Shown here: in pieces, positions 1 through 12,552 of the stretch
Position numbering within the stretch: position 1 is the first letter of the stretch
Layout of the letters: every line of letters starts with the position of its first letter
Source: Adiantum capillus-veneris
Taxonomy: Eukaryota > Streptophyta > Polypodiopsida > Polypodiales > Pteridaceae
Reading direction: 5' to 3'
Assembly (NCBI GenBank): GCA_014529385.2
Contig: CM043963.1
Coordinates: forward strand, 95,060,412 to 95,124,411
DNA: 64,000 nt
Program-made: the position numbers and the translations under genes
The notes under the pieces: model-generated
Told to the model about the DNA's origin: nothing
The model's database searches: none
What the model saw: only the letters and a program-made list of their open reading frames with translations

Positions 1-135
1 TGTCAATGAACGGCTTAGACCACCTGCCCCCCGGCCTGCCCCCGACTCCCGACCTTGACGGATGTCATTGTGGATGCAGGTCTCATCTTTACATTGTGAC
101 ATGGCATTGATAAATTAGGTGGATATGTGAGTATT

Positions 136-1387
136 CATTAAGAAAGAAATGGACTCATTTTCGGGCCTTTCAACTCTAGTGAGAGAATGCTCCTTAGCCA
201 ATAGGAAGAAGGCTAACGTTACGTTGAAAAAACATTTTTTCTCATTTTGAAAATGTCCATGAAAACCATTTTGGTGAAATTGTCACTATCATCAGAAAAG
301 TAAGGCGCTTGATAATGACATCTGGCACAAGCGCCGAACGCCTTTTTATGACCCGTTGTTGCTATCATATAAAGTGAAGTACTTGTACTTGTGCATCTCG
401 CACAAGTATCAATCACCTTTTTATGAAGTACTCACAATTTAAATTCGAACAGATTGTACTTGATAGTGATTGATAGGTACCATTTAAAACTATGAAGGAG
501 TCAGAACCAAGCGAATAGAGGCGCTTGAGGGGCCTCTGGGACCTCTATTCGCTTGGTTCTGACCTTATGAGGCCCTAGGATTAAGATATAGCACTTTTTA
601 AGCCCACGGATGCATCCGGAACGTCCAAAAAACATAGGATAGCTCTTTAAAACACTGAAATCTGACGTCTCTAGCTCAAGATATAGCATTTTTAAGCCTA
701 GGGCCTCATGAGGTCAGTACCAAGCGAATAGAGGCCCTTGAGGTTGAAGGGCCTCTATTCGCTTGGTACTGACCTCATGAGTCCCTAGGCTTAAAAATGC
801 TATATCTTGAGCTAGAGACGTCAGATTTCAGTGTTTTAAAGAGCTATCCTATGTTTTTTGGACGTTCCGGATGCATCCGTGGGCTTCAAAAGTGCTATAT
901 CTTAATCCTAGGGCCTCATAAGGTCAGAACCAAGCGAATAGAGGTCCCAGAGACCCCTCAAGCGCCTCTATTCGCTTGGTTTGACTCCTTCATAGTCTTA
1001 AATGGTACCTATCAATCACTATCAAGTACAATCTGTTCGAATTCGAATTTAAATTGCGATTACTTCATAAAAAGGTGATTGATACTTGTGCCTCTATTCC
1101 GTGGCATTATTTTTGTATTTTGAAAACAACTCTTATGTGTTTTCTCTCATCGCACATCACATCACTCATTAAGATTCACATACATGGAATTTTGTGTACA
1201 CTTAAGTTGGGCTCTCGAAAAGCATTTTGTACGAGCATGCATTTGAGTGATTGAGCAACCTTTTACGTATGTACTATGAGAAATAGAATTCTAAAAAAAA
1301 ACTTTTGCATTTTTCATAATTACCTCTCTCTATGCTGAGTTGGCATTTCTTACAGGGCCCAAAATTGAGTCCAAGTTTCTCCTAATG
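136..1387. mobile_element. D2: small non-autonomous TIR element related to element D
   Basis: The left end begins CATTAAGAAAG and the right end, reverse-complemented, begins CATTAGGAGAAA. Both then run through a shared TGGACTCA..TTT.GGGCC block, so they form imperfect inverted repeats of about 35 bp. They resemble the termini of the 7.9-kb element at 31,961-39,820 (CATTAGGGGAA..GAGGTCA..TTTGTGCC), and the right ends of both also share CCCTGTAAGAA just inside. TATT lies immediately outside both ends and may be a 4-bp target duplication. There is no credible coding capacity; the ORF-like stretches are the two arms of an internal palindrome. I infer a MITE-like or foldback derivative mobilised by D-type machinery. 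Confidence 0.6.
400..1091. repeat. 0.7-kb near-perfect inverted repeat (giant hairpin) with three nested stems
   Basis: Positions 400-739 are the near-exact reverse complement of 747-1091, around a 7-nt loop (740-746). Within the arms the 15-mer CCAAGCGAATAGAGG and its complement form three further local hairpins: 507-521 with 542-556, 720-734 with 752-766, and 930-944 with 965-979. The first extends to a perfect 21-bp stem (501-521 with 542-562). CTC flanks both outer ends (397-399 and 1092-1094), so the palindrome may have its own 3-bp duplication. Transcription from either side would give a long double-stranded RNA. The two mirror-image ORFs on its arms share one protein sequence only because of the symmetry. 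Confidence 0.9.
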
Positions 1388-1913
<526 letters not shown>

Positions 1914-2488
1914 TTTAACACGACCGTTTGGTTTTACCGTTAATAGACGAGAGATGTCTGTCTCACTCCAAATTCTGTTTTGGAATCCCTATTATGTATT
2001 CTTGTCAAGGTTTGTTAGCCTATATCAATCTCTGTTCATGTTCCATGCTCATCATTTCCACCTGTGTACATTATGACATAGGTGCCAAAGGTATATCTTG
2101 TTATCTACTCCTCTTGCGACATTGTTCGACAGTAGGTATCATACGCATTCTGTTAATCCCAAGCCATGCGCATGGCACCTCTTAAATTGTACATAAAGCA
2201 TGATATACTTGTACGTACATATATAGATTTTGTGAACCTGCACTTAACTCATTGCATGAGCAATCATCTCTTGATCATCTGGCATATGAACACTAGTGGC
2301 TAATACTATGCCGATTTTACTTTTACATGGCTTTCAAAAACGTTTGATGCTACATGTCAGTTACCACCTTCCGTCATATGTTCGGTCCAATAATCTAATG
2401 TTTTTTAATTATATCCCTAAAATGGGGTTCCACACTTGGCTTGTAACATGCTTGAGAAGACTATGGCTAGTTAGCAGGCTTACCTTTT

Positions 2489-2790
2489 GTGGAGGCTCTC
2501 CAAATTAATATAGCTTGATGTATTTATTGCCTACCAAGGCTCCTTGGGCTTCGTTTTCCTAAGTTGCTAGCTTACTATTTGTAGTAGTCTCCAACCTAAT
2601 ATAGCATATGGTGTTTATTTATTATTAAATATAGCTCAATCATTGCCCTTGTGGAGGTCTTCAACTTAATATAGATTGGTTTACTGAATACTTAACATAC
2701 TCCTTATGCTTGGTTTTCCCAGGTGTGGAGGTCTTCAAAAAATAACTTGGTTTACTGAATGCTTTGCATATTCCCCTATGCAACTCTTGC
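2489..2790. repeat. Degenerate tandem repeat, about four units of 70-90 bp
   Basis: Related blocks begin near 2,489, 2,580, 2,651 and 2,722. Each starts TGTGGAGGTCTTCAA-like, continues with AATATAG, and ends with CTTGGTTTTCCCAGG-like sequence. The units are strongly diverged. The rest of 1,913-3,221 shows nothing I recognise. Confidence 0.6.
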
Positions 2791-3221
2791 TATTTGATGG
2801 GGTGTCTTTTGGCTTAGCTGGAGCTTTGAACAGATGGTTGACTTGAACAAATGATCTATGAGATAATTCACAAAATATGGGTGGTCATAAAATGAAGTCA
2901 ACAATATCAGGCATGGGTGCTTAAATGACCCCTCTAATTTTGGAATGGGCATTCTCTTATTATAAAAGGGGTGGTCATTCTCTGCATACCCACTTTCCCT
3001 TTCTGGTTCAGTTCTTTCTCGCGAGCGAATGCAGGCGAGAGCACATACACATACATATACGCACCATTTACTCGCGCGCGCACACACATACCTGTACCTA
3101 GCTGAATCTCCCTCTTCTCGTACTAGTCTGATGGGGTTTTCTGCTCATGATAGGTAGGCTATGGCTCTGTTTAAGAACCTCTTTTCTCTGATACACTTGG
3201 ATATGCTTTTCACCTTGCTCA

Positions 3222-3252
3222 ACACACACACACACACACACATACACACACA
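3222..3252. repeat. (CA)n microsatellite
   Basis: About 15 CA units with one interruption (CATA). A second short alternating-purine/pyrimidine stretch with CGCGCG lies at about 3,040-3,092. Confidence 0.95.
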
Positions 3253-3590
3253 ACCAAGATGATGGTTTAGATATTGAGGATCTTCCATGGAGAGTAATGC
3301 CGAGATGACCTTCCTATTTGTACATGAAATCCACATTCACTATTCTACAATGGAAGCAAATCTATAGAATAACACGAGGCTACAACCAATATCCACATTT
3401 CAATGTCAGCATTATAGGTAGGTGCCTATGCATCTCCTCAGGATGAATAACATGCTTTGGAAGCGGTGCAGATTTGTAGTGTTTGCAAGCTCATTATATG
3501 TATAATAATTGAATAACTTTGTTTGGACTGAAGAGGCGTATTCCTAACACCGGATAATGATAATGTTTTGTACTTTTTGATACAATTTTT

Positions 3591-3649
3591 GATGCACTTT
3601 TGGGGTCCTATAATGCAATGTCTGATGCACTTTTAGGGTCCTATAATGC
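3591..3649. repeat. Two-copy 33-bp tandem duplication
   Basis: GATGCACTTTTGGGGTCC, continuing to ATAATGC, occurs at 3,591-3,616 and again at 3,624-3,649 with one substitution. The remaining sequence from 3,650 to 5,400 shows nothing I can identify. Confidence 0.85.
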
Positions 3650-5399
3650 GATTTGATGATGGTGTAAGGTTTTTTTGATAAAATGATCAGAAACACATAC
3701 ATTTTGCTGGCACCTAATTTTATTTTTTGACTTGTTGGATTCTTGGGTGCTGGTGGTTTGGCCTTTTAACTTACTAGCATTTCGTAATGAAATTACTCTA
3801 TATTGTAATGATAGGTATTCCTTGTGGATTTTTACTTTATGCTGAGAATAAACATCGTATGGGCCAAGGGCTGAACATAAACATGGTTTTAGCTGTGGTA
3901 TTCTCTTAAAATACTGCAAAAAGAGACTCAAACATCTACCAATCAACATGGCTTTGGTATATTGGGTTTGAGATCCTTTAAGCACACACATAGTAGTCTT
4001 ATAGCTTCCATTGGGTTACCCCCATGGATTACAGCTCGACACTCAGATCAGGTTTACATAGATTGGGTTTATTTGAGTTTTCACTTACTAGATTAAGGTA
4101 TTATTGATCTTTCAAGCTCAATCAATTATATTGATATGCTTATGCCTCTGGTAATGATCGTGCAAGAAGTGGTAATTATAATGACTACATATTTTGAAAA
4201 TACAATCTGTATATAAATAGCATGCTGCCCAATTTTCTTCTTATAGCATTCGTACATGTGGTAATAAGTAATATCATGACAAGGATGTCATTATTCTATT
4301 TCTCTCGCACACATCACTTAAAACTTGGTTCCATATTGTCCAATATTTTTGTTATTTTTGGTTTGCTCACTTTGAGACTTGCAGGAAAAAGTCTACATAA
4401 ACTAACATGGTCTAGTTGGGAAATGGTTTTTGGAAATAATTGGCACTACCTGGGTTGCCTACAACCTCATGTGAGAGTCTCAGTGGGATGGCATTGATGG
4501 TTTTTTGAATATAATGAGAAGTTACTAACGAATGACTTGTATTTTGGGAAAACGTGTCCATCATGTTTTACTTAACGATATTGTAGCGTCATTTGAGGGC
4601 TACCATACCCAACTTTATTAGCTGGGCACTACTTTAACTAGTGTTCATAGCAGTAACATAGCAGATAAATACCATAACAGAGTACCATAACTTTACATGA
4701 ACTTGGTCCTAGACACAAAGTTCTTATATTTATATCCTTTTATACAGGAACTCAAATTTGATGAAGGTAGGTGAATTCACAATTGTAAAGTGCTTATTGA
4801 TGCTATAATGTACTTTGAAAATTGTCCAAAGATTGTTAAAAGAGCCTTAATCCTCAAGTGGGGGTCTCGGAGGAGATGGCATTAGACTGGACTTTTGAGA
4901 ATTGATCCAATTTACAAAGGAGACGATGTCCGATTTTTTTGGAAATAAATGATGAAAACATTATCAGAAATAGATGGCTCGTTCTTTAAACTTCATATTT
5001 GATCTAGGTTATGTTGTAATTTTTGACACCAATAACAAGGAGAGGGAGTCGTTGACACTTGTCTTCCCAAGTAATGCCAGTTCTGACAGGCATGTGTTTC
5101 TTGGATGGTGACAGGTAAGAGATTCTTTCCTTGGGATTACAATGAAAACTGCAGCAATAACAGAAGATTGTCCACTGTTCGGTTATTCTGATAAATGATT
5201 GATGACCCTTATATATGATACTTAGATAAACACATGTAATACACTACATGTCAGTATCTAGTTTAAATGTCAATTGTAGTCTTAAATTTATCTAGTTGTT
5301 ATCTAATATATACATAAGGTTTGATTATTCATATGTTGATTGGTCTCTAGTCCCATTGTATGGTTCAATACTTTGTGAAATCAAACTATTTCTAGATAA

Positions 5400-5400
<1 letters not shown>

Positions 5401-5440
<40 letters not shown>
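5401..5440. repeat. (CA)20 microsatellite
   Basis: Uninterrupted CA dinucleotides. No gene is associated. Confidence 0.98.
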
Positions 5441-5443
<3 letters not shown>

Positions 5444-5607
5444 GCATGCACACATACAAGTGGTCGTGGTTTGGCAATTGTCCCACTAGCCCTTGTAGTA
5501 GTGTTGATACAACACTTAGTTGAAACTGAAGAGATGCAATTGGAGGTTGAGGTCAAACCTTAATTGGGAAAGGAAGGATGATGGGTGATGGCACGAGAGT
5601 GATGTGG

Positions 5608-5609
<2 letters not shown>

Positions 5610-5683
<74 letters not shown>

Positions 5684-5684
5684 A

Positions 5685-5724
<40 letters not shown>
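5610..5724. repeat. Compound (CT)n(CA)n microsatellite
   Basis: About 70 bp of CT, a short CTCACTCA transition, then CA. It has the same architecture as the tract at 1,778-1,912 but unrelated flanks, so the two arose separately or lie in diverged repeats. Confidence 0.97.
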
Positions 5725-5726
<2 letters not shown>

Positions 5727-6148
5727 TTGATGCCAAGTGTTGATCACATTGGCATATTCTGCTCGGGCCAAACAGGGCACCATGTTGATCGTGCTAATGG
5801 GCAAGTGGAGGCAGCTAGACATAAAGGACTCTTGAAAGGAATGTGGAAAATGTTCTATGAATTTATATTTTTTGGCAAATGTTCTATGACTTGATTTTTA
5901 TATGCTCCTACAACAGAACCTTTGTTTTCATGCACGCAGATGAATAGTGTGTTCTAACAGGCCACCAAACAACATGGCCTATAATATTCATATTTTTTTA
6001 AATATATTTTCAAGGTGATAGCCAAAGTAAGAGTAAATATTGACAAAACCTATCTTACTATTTCACCATTGTTTGCTACACCAAAGTGCCAAATGGCAAC
6101 ACCATTACTATAGGTAACTAGAGTATGATGGTCTTCTATGCACGAACA

Positions 6149-6413
6149 GATGACATGCATGCTCCTTTACCATGCCAATCTTCTAGTTTGTAATAAATAG
6201 ACTGGCATATTGTGTTATTGAGAACCTAATCACATTTAACTTTGATCATGCAAATCTATCTTTTCTTATGTTCTCTACCAACAATGGATGGAATGCTTAC
6301 CATTGCTAGGTAGGCAATATCTCTTGACAACAAGCCCATTATTGTGGATAGGTAGAGTGTACTATTTGTCTACATGCACATGGATGACATGCATGCTCTT
6401 TTACCATGCCAAT
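6149..6413. repeat. Direct repeat, 31-bp core spaced 234 bp
   Basis: GATGACATGCATGCTC, continuing to CCATGCCAAT, occurs at 6,149-6,179 and 6,383-6,413 with a single difference. Weaker similarity extends on both sides, suggesting an old local duplication of about 100 bp. Confidence 0.75.
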
Positions 6414-6633
6414 ATTTGAATTTATTACACAAACAATTGACCATGTAGTCGACCTTTCTAAATTTCTATGCAAAGAATGGATGGCCTGCTCACATAGTGC
6501 AAGGTACATAATATCCAATGATGAGAGTACTCCTTTTTCTGGCCAATGGGACATTCAAATTTGGTGTGATTGGATTCAAGAACATTTTTTATTAAAGTAT
6601 TGGCTTCACTAATTAACTATTCTTGAAACATCT

Positions 6634-6966
6634 TTGTTTTGTTGGCGTTTCCCTAAGACAATGCTATGCTCTAATCACGAGAGTAAAAAACAACTCCATG
6701 TCAATGTAGCAAATTTAATTTTTTTACGTTTTTTGGTGTGTGTTTCTTCATTCTTTTGCTTTGAAAGGCCCAAGTTTCTCTTGATTACTCATACAAAACT
6801 TTGTTTGGCAGTGCAACAGTTTGAGTGGTACATGAGGAAGTGTGTGACAAAGATTTCCACCGCTTGAGAAAATGTGGCAATAAGACGTGCATGGGTGCAC
6901 TTTGATCACACTCACCGAATTGAAGGATGGGTAGTGTTTATGTCATGGTCGGTTTATGATCCCGGG
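6634..6966 (+). pseudogene. Unrecognised coding-like remnant
   Basis: An open frame continues past one stop at about 6,865 and ends in a stretch reading HFDHTHRIEGWVVFMSW before a GTAAGT-like donor near 6,966. The codon pattern and the donor suggest an exon of a decayed gene or transposon. I do not recognise the family. The sequence up to about 7,500 shows no further recognisable motif. Confidence 0.25.
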
Positions 6967-7539
6967 TAAGTATTCTCATGAATATATTTTAACTAGCATA
7001 TTTTGATGTGAGTTGCATTTCTTGTCCTTGCCTACACTATGATTACAACATGAGAGCATTGCGAGTGATTACGATATGAAAATTAAAGAGGAAGACAAAG
7101 ATCCACAAATCTTGTTTTAGAGAAATTTAAATATAGTGATGGAGAGATGCATCCATGAACCACTAGGCCTTGCAAGATTCATGTTTGCTGACAAAGTTGG
7201 AGCTCAATGGTTAGCAATACAGCTTGTTCATATTTTATGGCTAATATCTAGATAGATGTTCAAGCTAATCTCAAAATTAGGACTTTTCAAAACTTATGCA
7301 TGTTTTTTGGTGTGTATCGTAAGAGTATTGGCCATTGTTTTGGCTATCTTTTTTTTATTCATTAGACAAGGCTCCACATTTAAATTTAGAAAGCTCACAA
7401 AAATGGTTCTCATTGCAAAAGCTCAAAATCAAAAGCTTGCAAAAACAACACACTCTCCTTGAAAGCGCTTTATGAAGGTGATTAGCTTCTTATTGGAAGC
7501 TACTTGAGTACTCTAACAAAACAAGATCATTGGTCTGAA

Positions 7540-8885
7540 CGAGAATTTAGAAGGATATGGAGGAAATCATATGGGTACTTTTTGAGGGATTTTTACTTAT
7601 GGAAGCGCCCTAAACAAAAGGGTGCTACACCACAAAGGGTTATATGTAAAAAAAGAGACTCAAGTAAAGCTCATGCAAGAGTTTCATGACAGTCTATGGG
7701 CTAGACACAGGGGTGTGTGGGCAACCTTCTCTAGGTTGAAAGAAAATACTGGTGAAAGGGTATGTATAAAGATATATCTCAACTTGTAGAGTCGTGTGAA
7801 ACTTGCCAAATGTATTCAAATGTCCAACATCGTGATGGATTGCACCCTACATATACAGTAGCCATGCGCTATAAATGGGTTGTGGATCTAGTCACAATGC
7901 CTTTAGGACTCTGGCACATATGAGATACTTAGTTCTTGCATGAGAAGACCTAACTAACCAGGTTGAAGGGCAAGCATTAAGAGAAAAATTCATAGAAGTT
8001 GTATGAAAATTTCTTCTTGATGAGGTGATTTGTTGTTATGGTTGTGTGGAAAATATCACTGCAAAAAGAGGTGAATTGGATGCCGAGGAAGCAACGGAGT
8101 TCTTTTCAAGATTAGGAATCAAGATTTCTCTTACTACATCTTACAACTCTGAAGGCAATGGAAAGAGTGAAAGAGGGCATCCTCCTATCATCAAAGCTTT
8201 GGCCAAGTCTTGCAAAGGGAGAGTTGGTGAGTGGCCAAAATTGTTACCATATGCTTTATGGGATGACTGTACAACACATAGCTTAGTAATTGGTTGTATC
8301 CCTATGAAACTGATGTATGGGCAAAATCCAATGATTCCAAATGAAGATACAATTCCCACATGTAATGTACTAACTTGGCAAGACGGGCTTAACATGAAAG
8401 ATCTCCTTGCATTGCGTATAAGGCAACTAGAGAGAAGACCTGGAGGCATTGAGGCTGCAAAAGAGCGCCTGAAAAATGCAAGGTTGAAAAACCAAAACTT
8501 CTATGATAAGCAACATCGGCTCAGGAGTAAAGTAATTGACAAAGGTGAATGGGTTTTAGTGTATGATAGTAACCTTTATAACCAGCACACATTCATGTGC
8601 AAGTTCTCAAAAAGATGGTTTGGACTGAATCTTGTAAATCATGTGCATGAAAATTCTACTTACACCTTTTTTGAACTAGATGGTACAAAAGTAACGGTTT
8701 CCATTGTAGGAAAAAGGATCAAAGTGTTTAAGAGAAGAGGAGTCAGTAATCCAGACGATGTTGAGGAGGAGGAAGAGCAAAACACAGGTGAAGATCAAAG
8801 TGAAGATAAAACGTTGGAAGCTATCAATGAAGATGAAATCATGAATGTCTACAAGGTAATTGAAACTACAGAAAATCATATGTAG
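7540..8885 (+). pseudogene. Ty3/gypsy integrase relic (element C)
   Basis: The 5' part, broken by stops and frame changes, carries the integrase zinc-binding module: His residues in QEFHDSLWARH, then CETC about 40 residues later. The core follows with VVDLVTMP (first acidic residue) and GNGKSERGH (catalytic Glu). The second Asp appears lost: TAKRGELD stands where an (A/S)DRGELD-like motif is expected. From 8,025 to 8,885 one frame is open (286 codons) and covers the end of the core, then a C-terminal region with WVLVYD and KFSKRWFG. This is the order expected in gypsy integrases. It ends 37 bp before a purine tract and LTR, so it is the 3' end of pol. No reverse transcriptase was found upstream. 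Confidence 0.85.
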
Positions 8886-8910
8886 CACATACCAAAGGAT
8901 CTGCAGGTTT

Positions 8911-8922
8911 AGAGGGGGTGGA
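8911..8922 (+). other. Polypurine tract of element C
   Basis: AGAGGGGGTGGA lies directly before the LTR start TGTTGTG, as expected for the plus-strand primer site of an LTR retrotransposon. Confidence 0.8.
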
Positions 8923-9228
8923 TGTTGTGCTATTACACATACATATTGGGAGCAAATGCTACAAAATCTATTTTGTAACTTTTTAGATACATAAGAATAT
9001 TTTCTAAAATATACATATGCATACCTAAATATAATAATAAGCTTTCTATTTCATCCTATTATTTATCTCAAGGATAGAATATTCTTACTTTACCATTAGA
9101 AAGTACTATGGGAAAAGCATCAATAGCTCTGCATCTTTGAATTGGGGCAAAAAACATTGGTTCTTTCTTTCTACTATCTCATTATCATCTCATACACTAG
9201 CTAGATCCTATATCTAGGTTAACTTTCA

Positions 9229-9276
<48 letters not shown>

Positions 9277-9890
9277 ATATATATATTCTATGAATTTTTC
9301 ATATGATTCTTTTCAATAACTAGGAAGAAATCAAATCCTAGTGGGACACTAGCTTGCATGATTTTCAAAGATGCACTCATTCAAATGCATTGTTAAGAGG
9401 GTGCTTACAAAACTTTGTCAAGGAGCACTGTCATGCTTTCATATTGCATGAGGTGTCCATTGGAATCAAGTGGAAGTCTAAGCTAAGGGGACCACAAGAA
9501 GACTTTTGTTGCCAAAAAGATACCCTATTTTGGTGAATTTTTTACACGAGGTTCCAATCCAAATTGAAAAATGTATATAAAATGGGAGTCATAGGTCATG
9601 AGTTGAAATTTTTGTCCATATTTTTATTTCTTTATTTTTAGCCACGGTTGAGGAGGTATGATCTAAATGGTGGACTCCAGTCTATCCCCATCATGCAGGG
9701 ACATCCCATTTCAAACTTTGCCAATTCATGTTCACACTGGCTCTTCTCTTTCTTTTGTAACCCTTGGGGGTTCAATTCACCTATAAAAGGGGACCTCTTC
9801 TTCCTTGAAAACCATTCATTAGAGAGGGAGAGGATTAATGTCTAAATGTACTTAGCCATAAACATAAGCCTAAGCCTACACTTGCTCCTA
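8923..9890 (+). repeat. 3' LTR of element C (right end approximate)
   Basis: It starts TGTTGTG after the polypurine tract. About 860 bp align, in inverted orientation, with 12,549-11,697. Shared blocks include TTATTTATCTCAAGGATA, the CTAAGGGGACCACAAG block and the region after CCTTGAAAACCATTCA. A TATA-like CTATAAAAGG lies at 9,781. The alignment fades near 9,875, so the true end (probably before 10,050) and target duplication are not resolved. Confidence 0.8.
9228..9290. repeat. (AT)n microsatellite inside the element C LTR
   Basis: Alternating AT with two AATAT interruptions. It is absent from the inverted LTR copy at 11,697-12,549, so it expanded after the two copies separated. Confidence 0.95.
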
Positions 9891-10625
9891 TAGGAAGACT
9901 AACCAATCTTGTAAGCTATCCTTGGAAGATCAACTTTAATCAAAGAAGGTCTTGATCTTGGTGCATCAATCAAGTCTTGAAGTCTTCCCTCTTCATCTCT
10001 CTCCGTCAAAATGGTGAATAACTCCCAAAGAGTTTCCAAGTAAGATGTGTTTCACTTTGATATTTTTTCGGTTTCTACATTTTGCACATACTAGAAATAT
10101 CCTAGATGAATAATCTACACAATGTGAATTTTTATTGCTTCCACTGTGTACGATCTAGTACAATTAACATATGGATTAGCCAAAAAATACACTTTGAACA
10201 ACGTACAGTATTTCTCTTTGGCATAGAAAGGCTCAATGAAATATTTCTTTCACCGGTTCCCATCATACTACCCTTTATAGGCTATAACTTTTCTTTTGAC
10301 ATAAGTGTATCTATCTTGCTATGAATCAAGAGTATTTGTACACACAATTAATCCCAATCGCTAGATAAAACATATATAGTATGGTAAGCACAAAAGTATA
10401 ATTCCAAAGAACAATTCATATTCTGTTTGATCGGCAAATATTGAACGTCATTAACTCATCTATCAACCCTTCATATTACCCATGATACAATACGACCATA
10501 GCCTTGATGTTTTAATCTTTGTGTTGTTTTGATATGCTCTTTTGTATTCTTTATTTGCGTGTGTGAGTACAAGAGAGAAAGAGTGAGGCTTCTTTGATTG
10601 CACTTCCTTCCAAACCGTAGAACTC

Positions 10626-11541
10626 ATGGCATCTATGGTATAACTCCTTCATATAGTTTTTGGAGTTCTCTCACAAACTCTCACAGCCAAAAGTCCGGTG
10701 CTTTCCTGGCAAGATCGCAAACTTCTCAACACCGCATGAAACTTTCTACAATGGAAGTGATGCCTTGGGCACCATGGGTAGATGATGAAGTCTCTTGATC
10801 TACCTGATTGTGATCATTGAATTAATTTGTATACACACATTCATGTGTCAAGCTAGTTTTATAGATAGCTAATACACATAAAATGACTTGGCTGATATAA
10901 TTTCATTAATGCAAGAGGTTCATGTGATTATTGCAAACTTTATTCCTTGGGCTATGCCACCAACACGCCAACCCTATGCATCACTCTGTTTGATGCTAGG
11001 CTAAGATATGGTGCCTATTTTGAGATTTGGTGCAATGTCGGGTTCGATCCGCAATGCTACTTTGTTGGTATGTTGATGATTGTGACAGCCACCAATTTGT
11101 GCCCTCCCCACAATGTCCTTCCAAAAAATGTGGGTGGCTAGTGCAACTCACCTCTCCAACACTTCAACATGGTGCAATCAGCATTTGTGAATATTTGAGT
11201 GTACAAGGGTGGCATCGTACCTGTGGAGTACCATCGAGTTTTGTGTGTGAAGAAGGGTGGAATCCATTTCACCATGAATGGTCACTCCTACTTCAACTTG
11301 GTGCTCATCACAAATGTGGTGGGAGTGGGTGATGTGCACTCCGTCTTTGTCAAGGGCTCACGCACTGGATGGAAAGCCATGACCAAAAAATTGGGGCCAA
11401 AATTGGTAGATCAATGTGCGGCTAGACGACCAGAGCCTCTCCTTATAGGTCACCACCAGTGACGGTTGCACCCTCACCTCCTTCAATGTGGCCCCTGCGG
11501 ATTGGTGCTTCGACCAAACCTTCAGTGGCAAGCAATTCTAG
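10626..11541 (+). pseudogene. Alpha-expansin pseudogene, intron retained
   Basis: Expansins are secreted plant cell-wall loosening proteins. Exon 1 (10,626-10,777) encodes a hydrophobic signal-like leader, with a stop at codon 5, and a HETFYNGSDALGTMG segment matching the expansin H.TFYGGSDASGTMGG motif. A GT-AG intron (10,778-10,917) interrupts the glycine codon after TMG. Exon 2 carries YSLGYATNTPTL, TATNLCPPHN, LQHFN (HFD in active expansins), [36 protein letters not shown], split here by frame, KGSRTGW and FNVAPADW, and ends at a natural-looking TAG after SGKQF. At least two frameshifts (about 11,140-11,200 and 11,390) and TAG codons in NWGQNW*I and SLSL* break it. The intron shows a decayed genomic gene, not a retrocopy. 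Confidence 0.93.
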
Positions 11542-11696
11542 CTACAATATTTTCTCGCACAAAGTACTTAGTTCTAGCTTCAACATCCAATCAACATCTC
11601 AGAGATGAGGTTGCACCCATTTATATTTATGCAAGGAGTAGCCCACAAGCTAGATCAACCCTCCAACCACATGATCAAAATCATTCTTACCCAAGG

Positions 11697-12549
11697 ACTT
11701 AGGTTTGTATTTATGGCTAAGTATAATTAGGCATTAATACTCTCACTCTTTATTGAATGGTTTTCAAGGAGGAAAAGGTCCCCTTCTACAAGTGAAGGGA
11801 ACCACCAAGGGTTACACAAGAAAGAGAGGAGCCAGCATGAACAGAAGCTAGTAAAGTTTGTAGTGGTATGTCCTTGCATGATGTGAACAGATTGGGGTCC
11901 ACCGTCTTGAGCATATCTAGATCATGAATTTGACCTCTATTTTAAGATTTGTTTTTTTCAATGCAAATGGGAGTTATGTGCAAAAATATCATCAAAATAG
12001 GGTATCTTTCTCGCAACAATAGTCTACTTGTGGTCCCCTTAGCCTAGACTTCTATTTGATTCCACTGGACACCTCATGAAATATGAAAGCATCACATTTC
12101 TCCTTGGCAAATTTTTGTAAGCATCCTTTCAATAATGGATTAAAATAGGTTCATCTTTGAAAATCATGCAAGCTAGTGTCTTACTAGGACTGGTATATAA
12201 GAAATATAAGAAAAATATATAAAATACATAGAAAATAGATATGTTGAAAATTACACTAGCTATAAAATCTAGCTCGAGTATGAGATGACAATGGGATAGT
12301 AGAAAAATGCACCGATGCCTTTTCTCCCACGTCAAAGATGTGTAGTTGTTGACTCTTTTTTCCACAATACTTTCTAACGATAAAGTAAGAATATATTATC
12401 GTTGAGATAAATACTAAGATGAGATAAAAAATATTATCCTTATGTTTAGACATGCATATGTACATTATGGGAAATATGCATATGCATCTACTAAAAAGTC
12501 ACAAAATAAATCTCCTAGCATTCATTCCCACTATGTATGTGCCACAACA
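11697..12549 (-). repeat. 3' LTR of the inverted element C'
   Basis: The reverse complement starts TGTTGTGGCACATACAT at 12,549 and aligns with the C LTR at 8,923 onward to about 11,697. Its own RNase H/integrase part lies 18 kb away at 30,392-31,960. Element B sits at the join, entering within the first few bases of this LTR. Confidence 0.82.
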
Positions 12550-12552
12550 CAA

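Noticed and set aside
501-1078. Two ORFs encoding the same 62-residue peptide on opposite strands
   Set aside because: They are the mirror-image arms of the palindrome; identity follows from symmetry and there is no other sign of coding.
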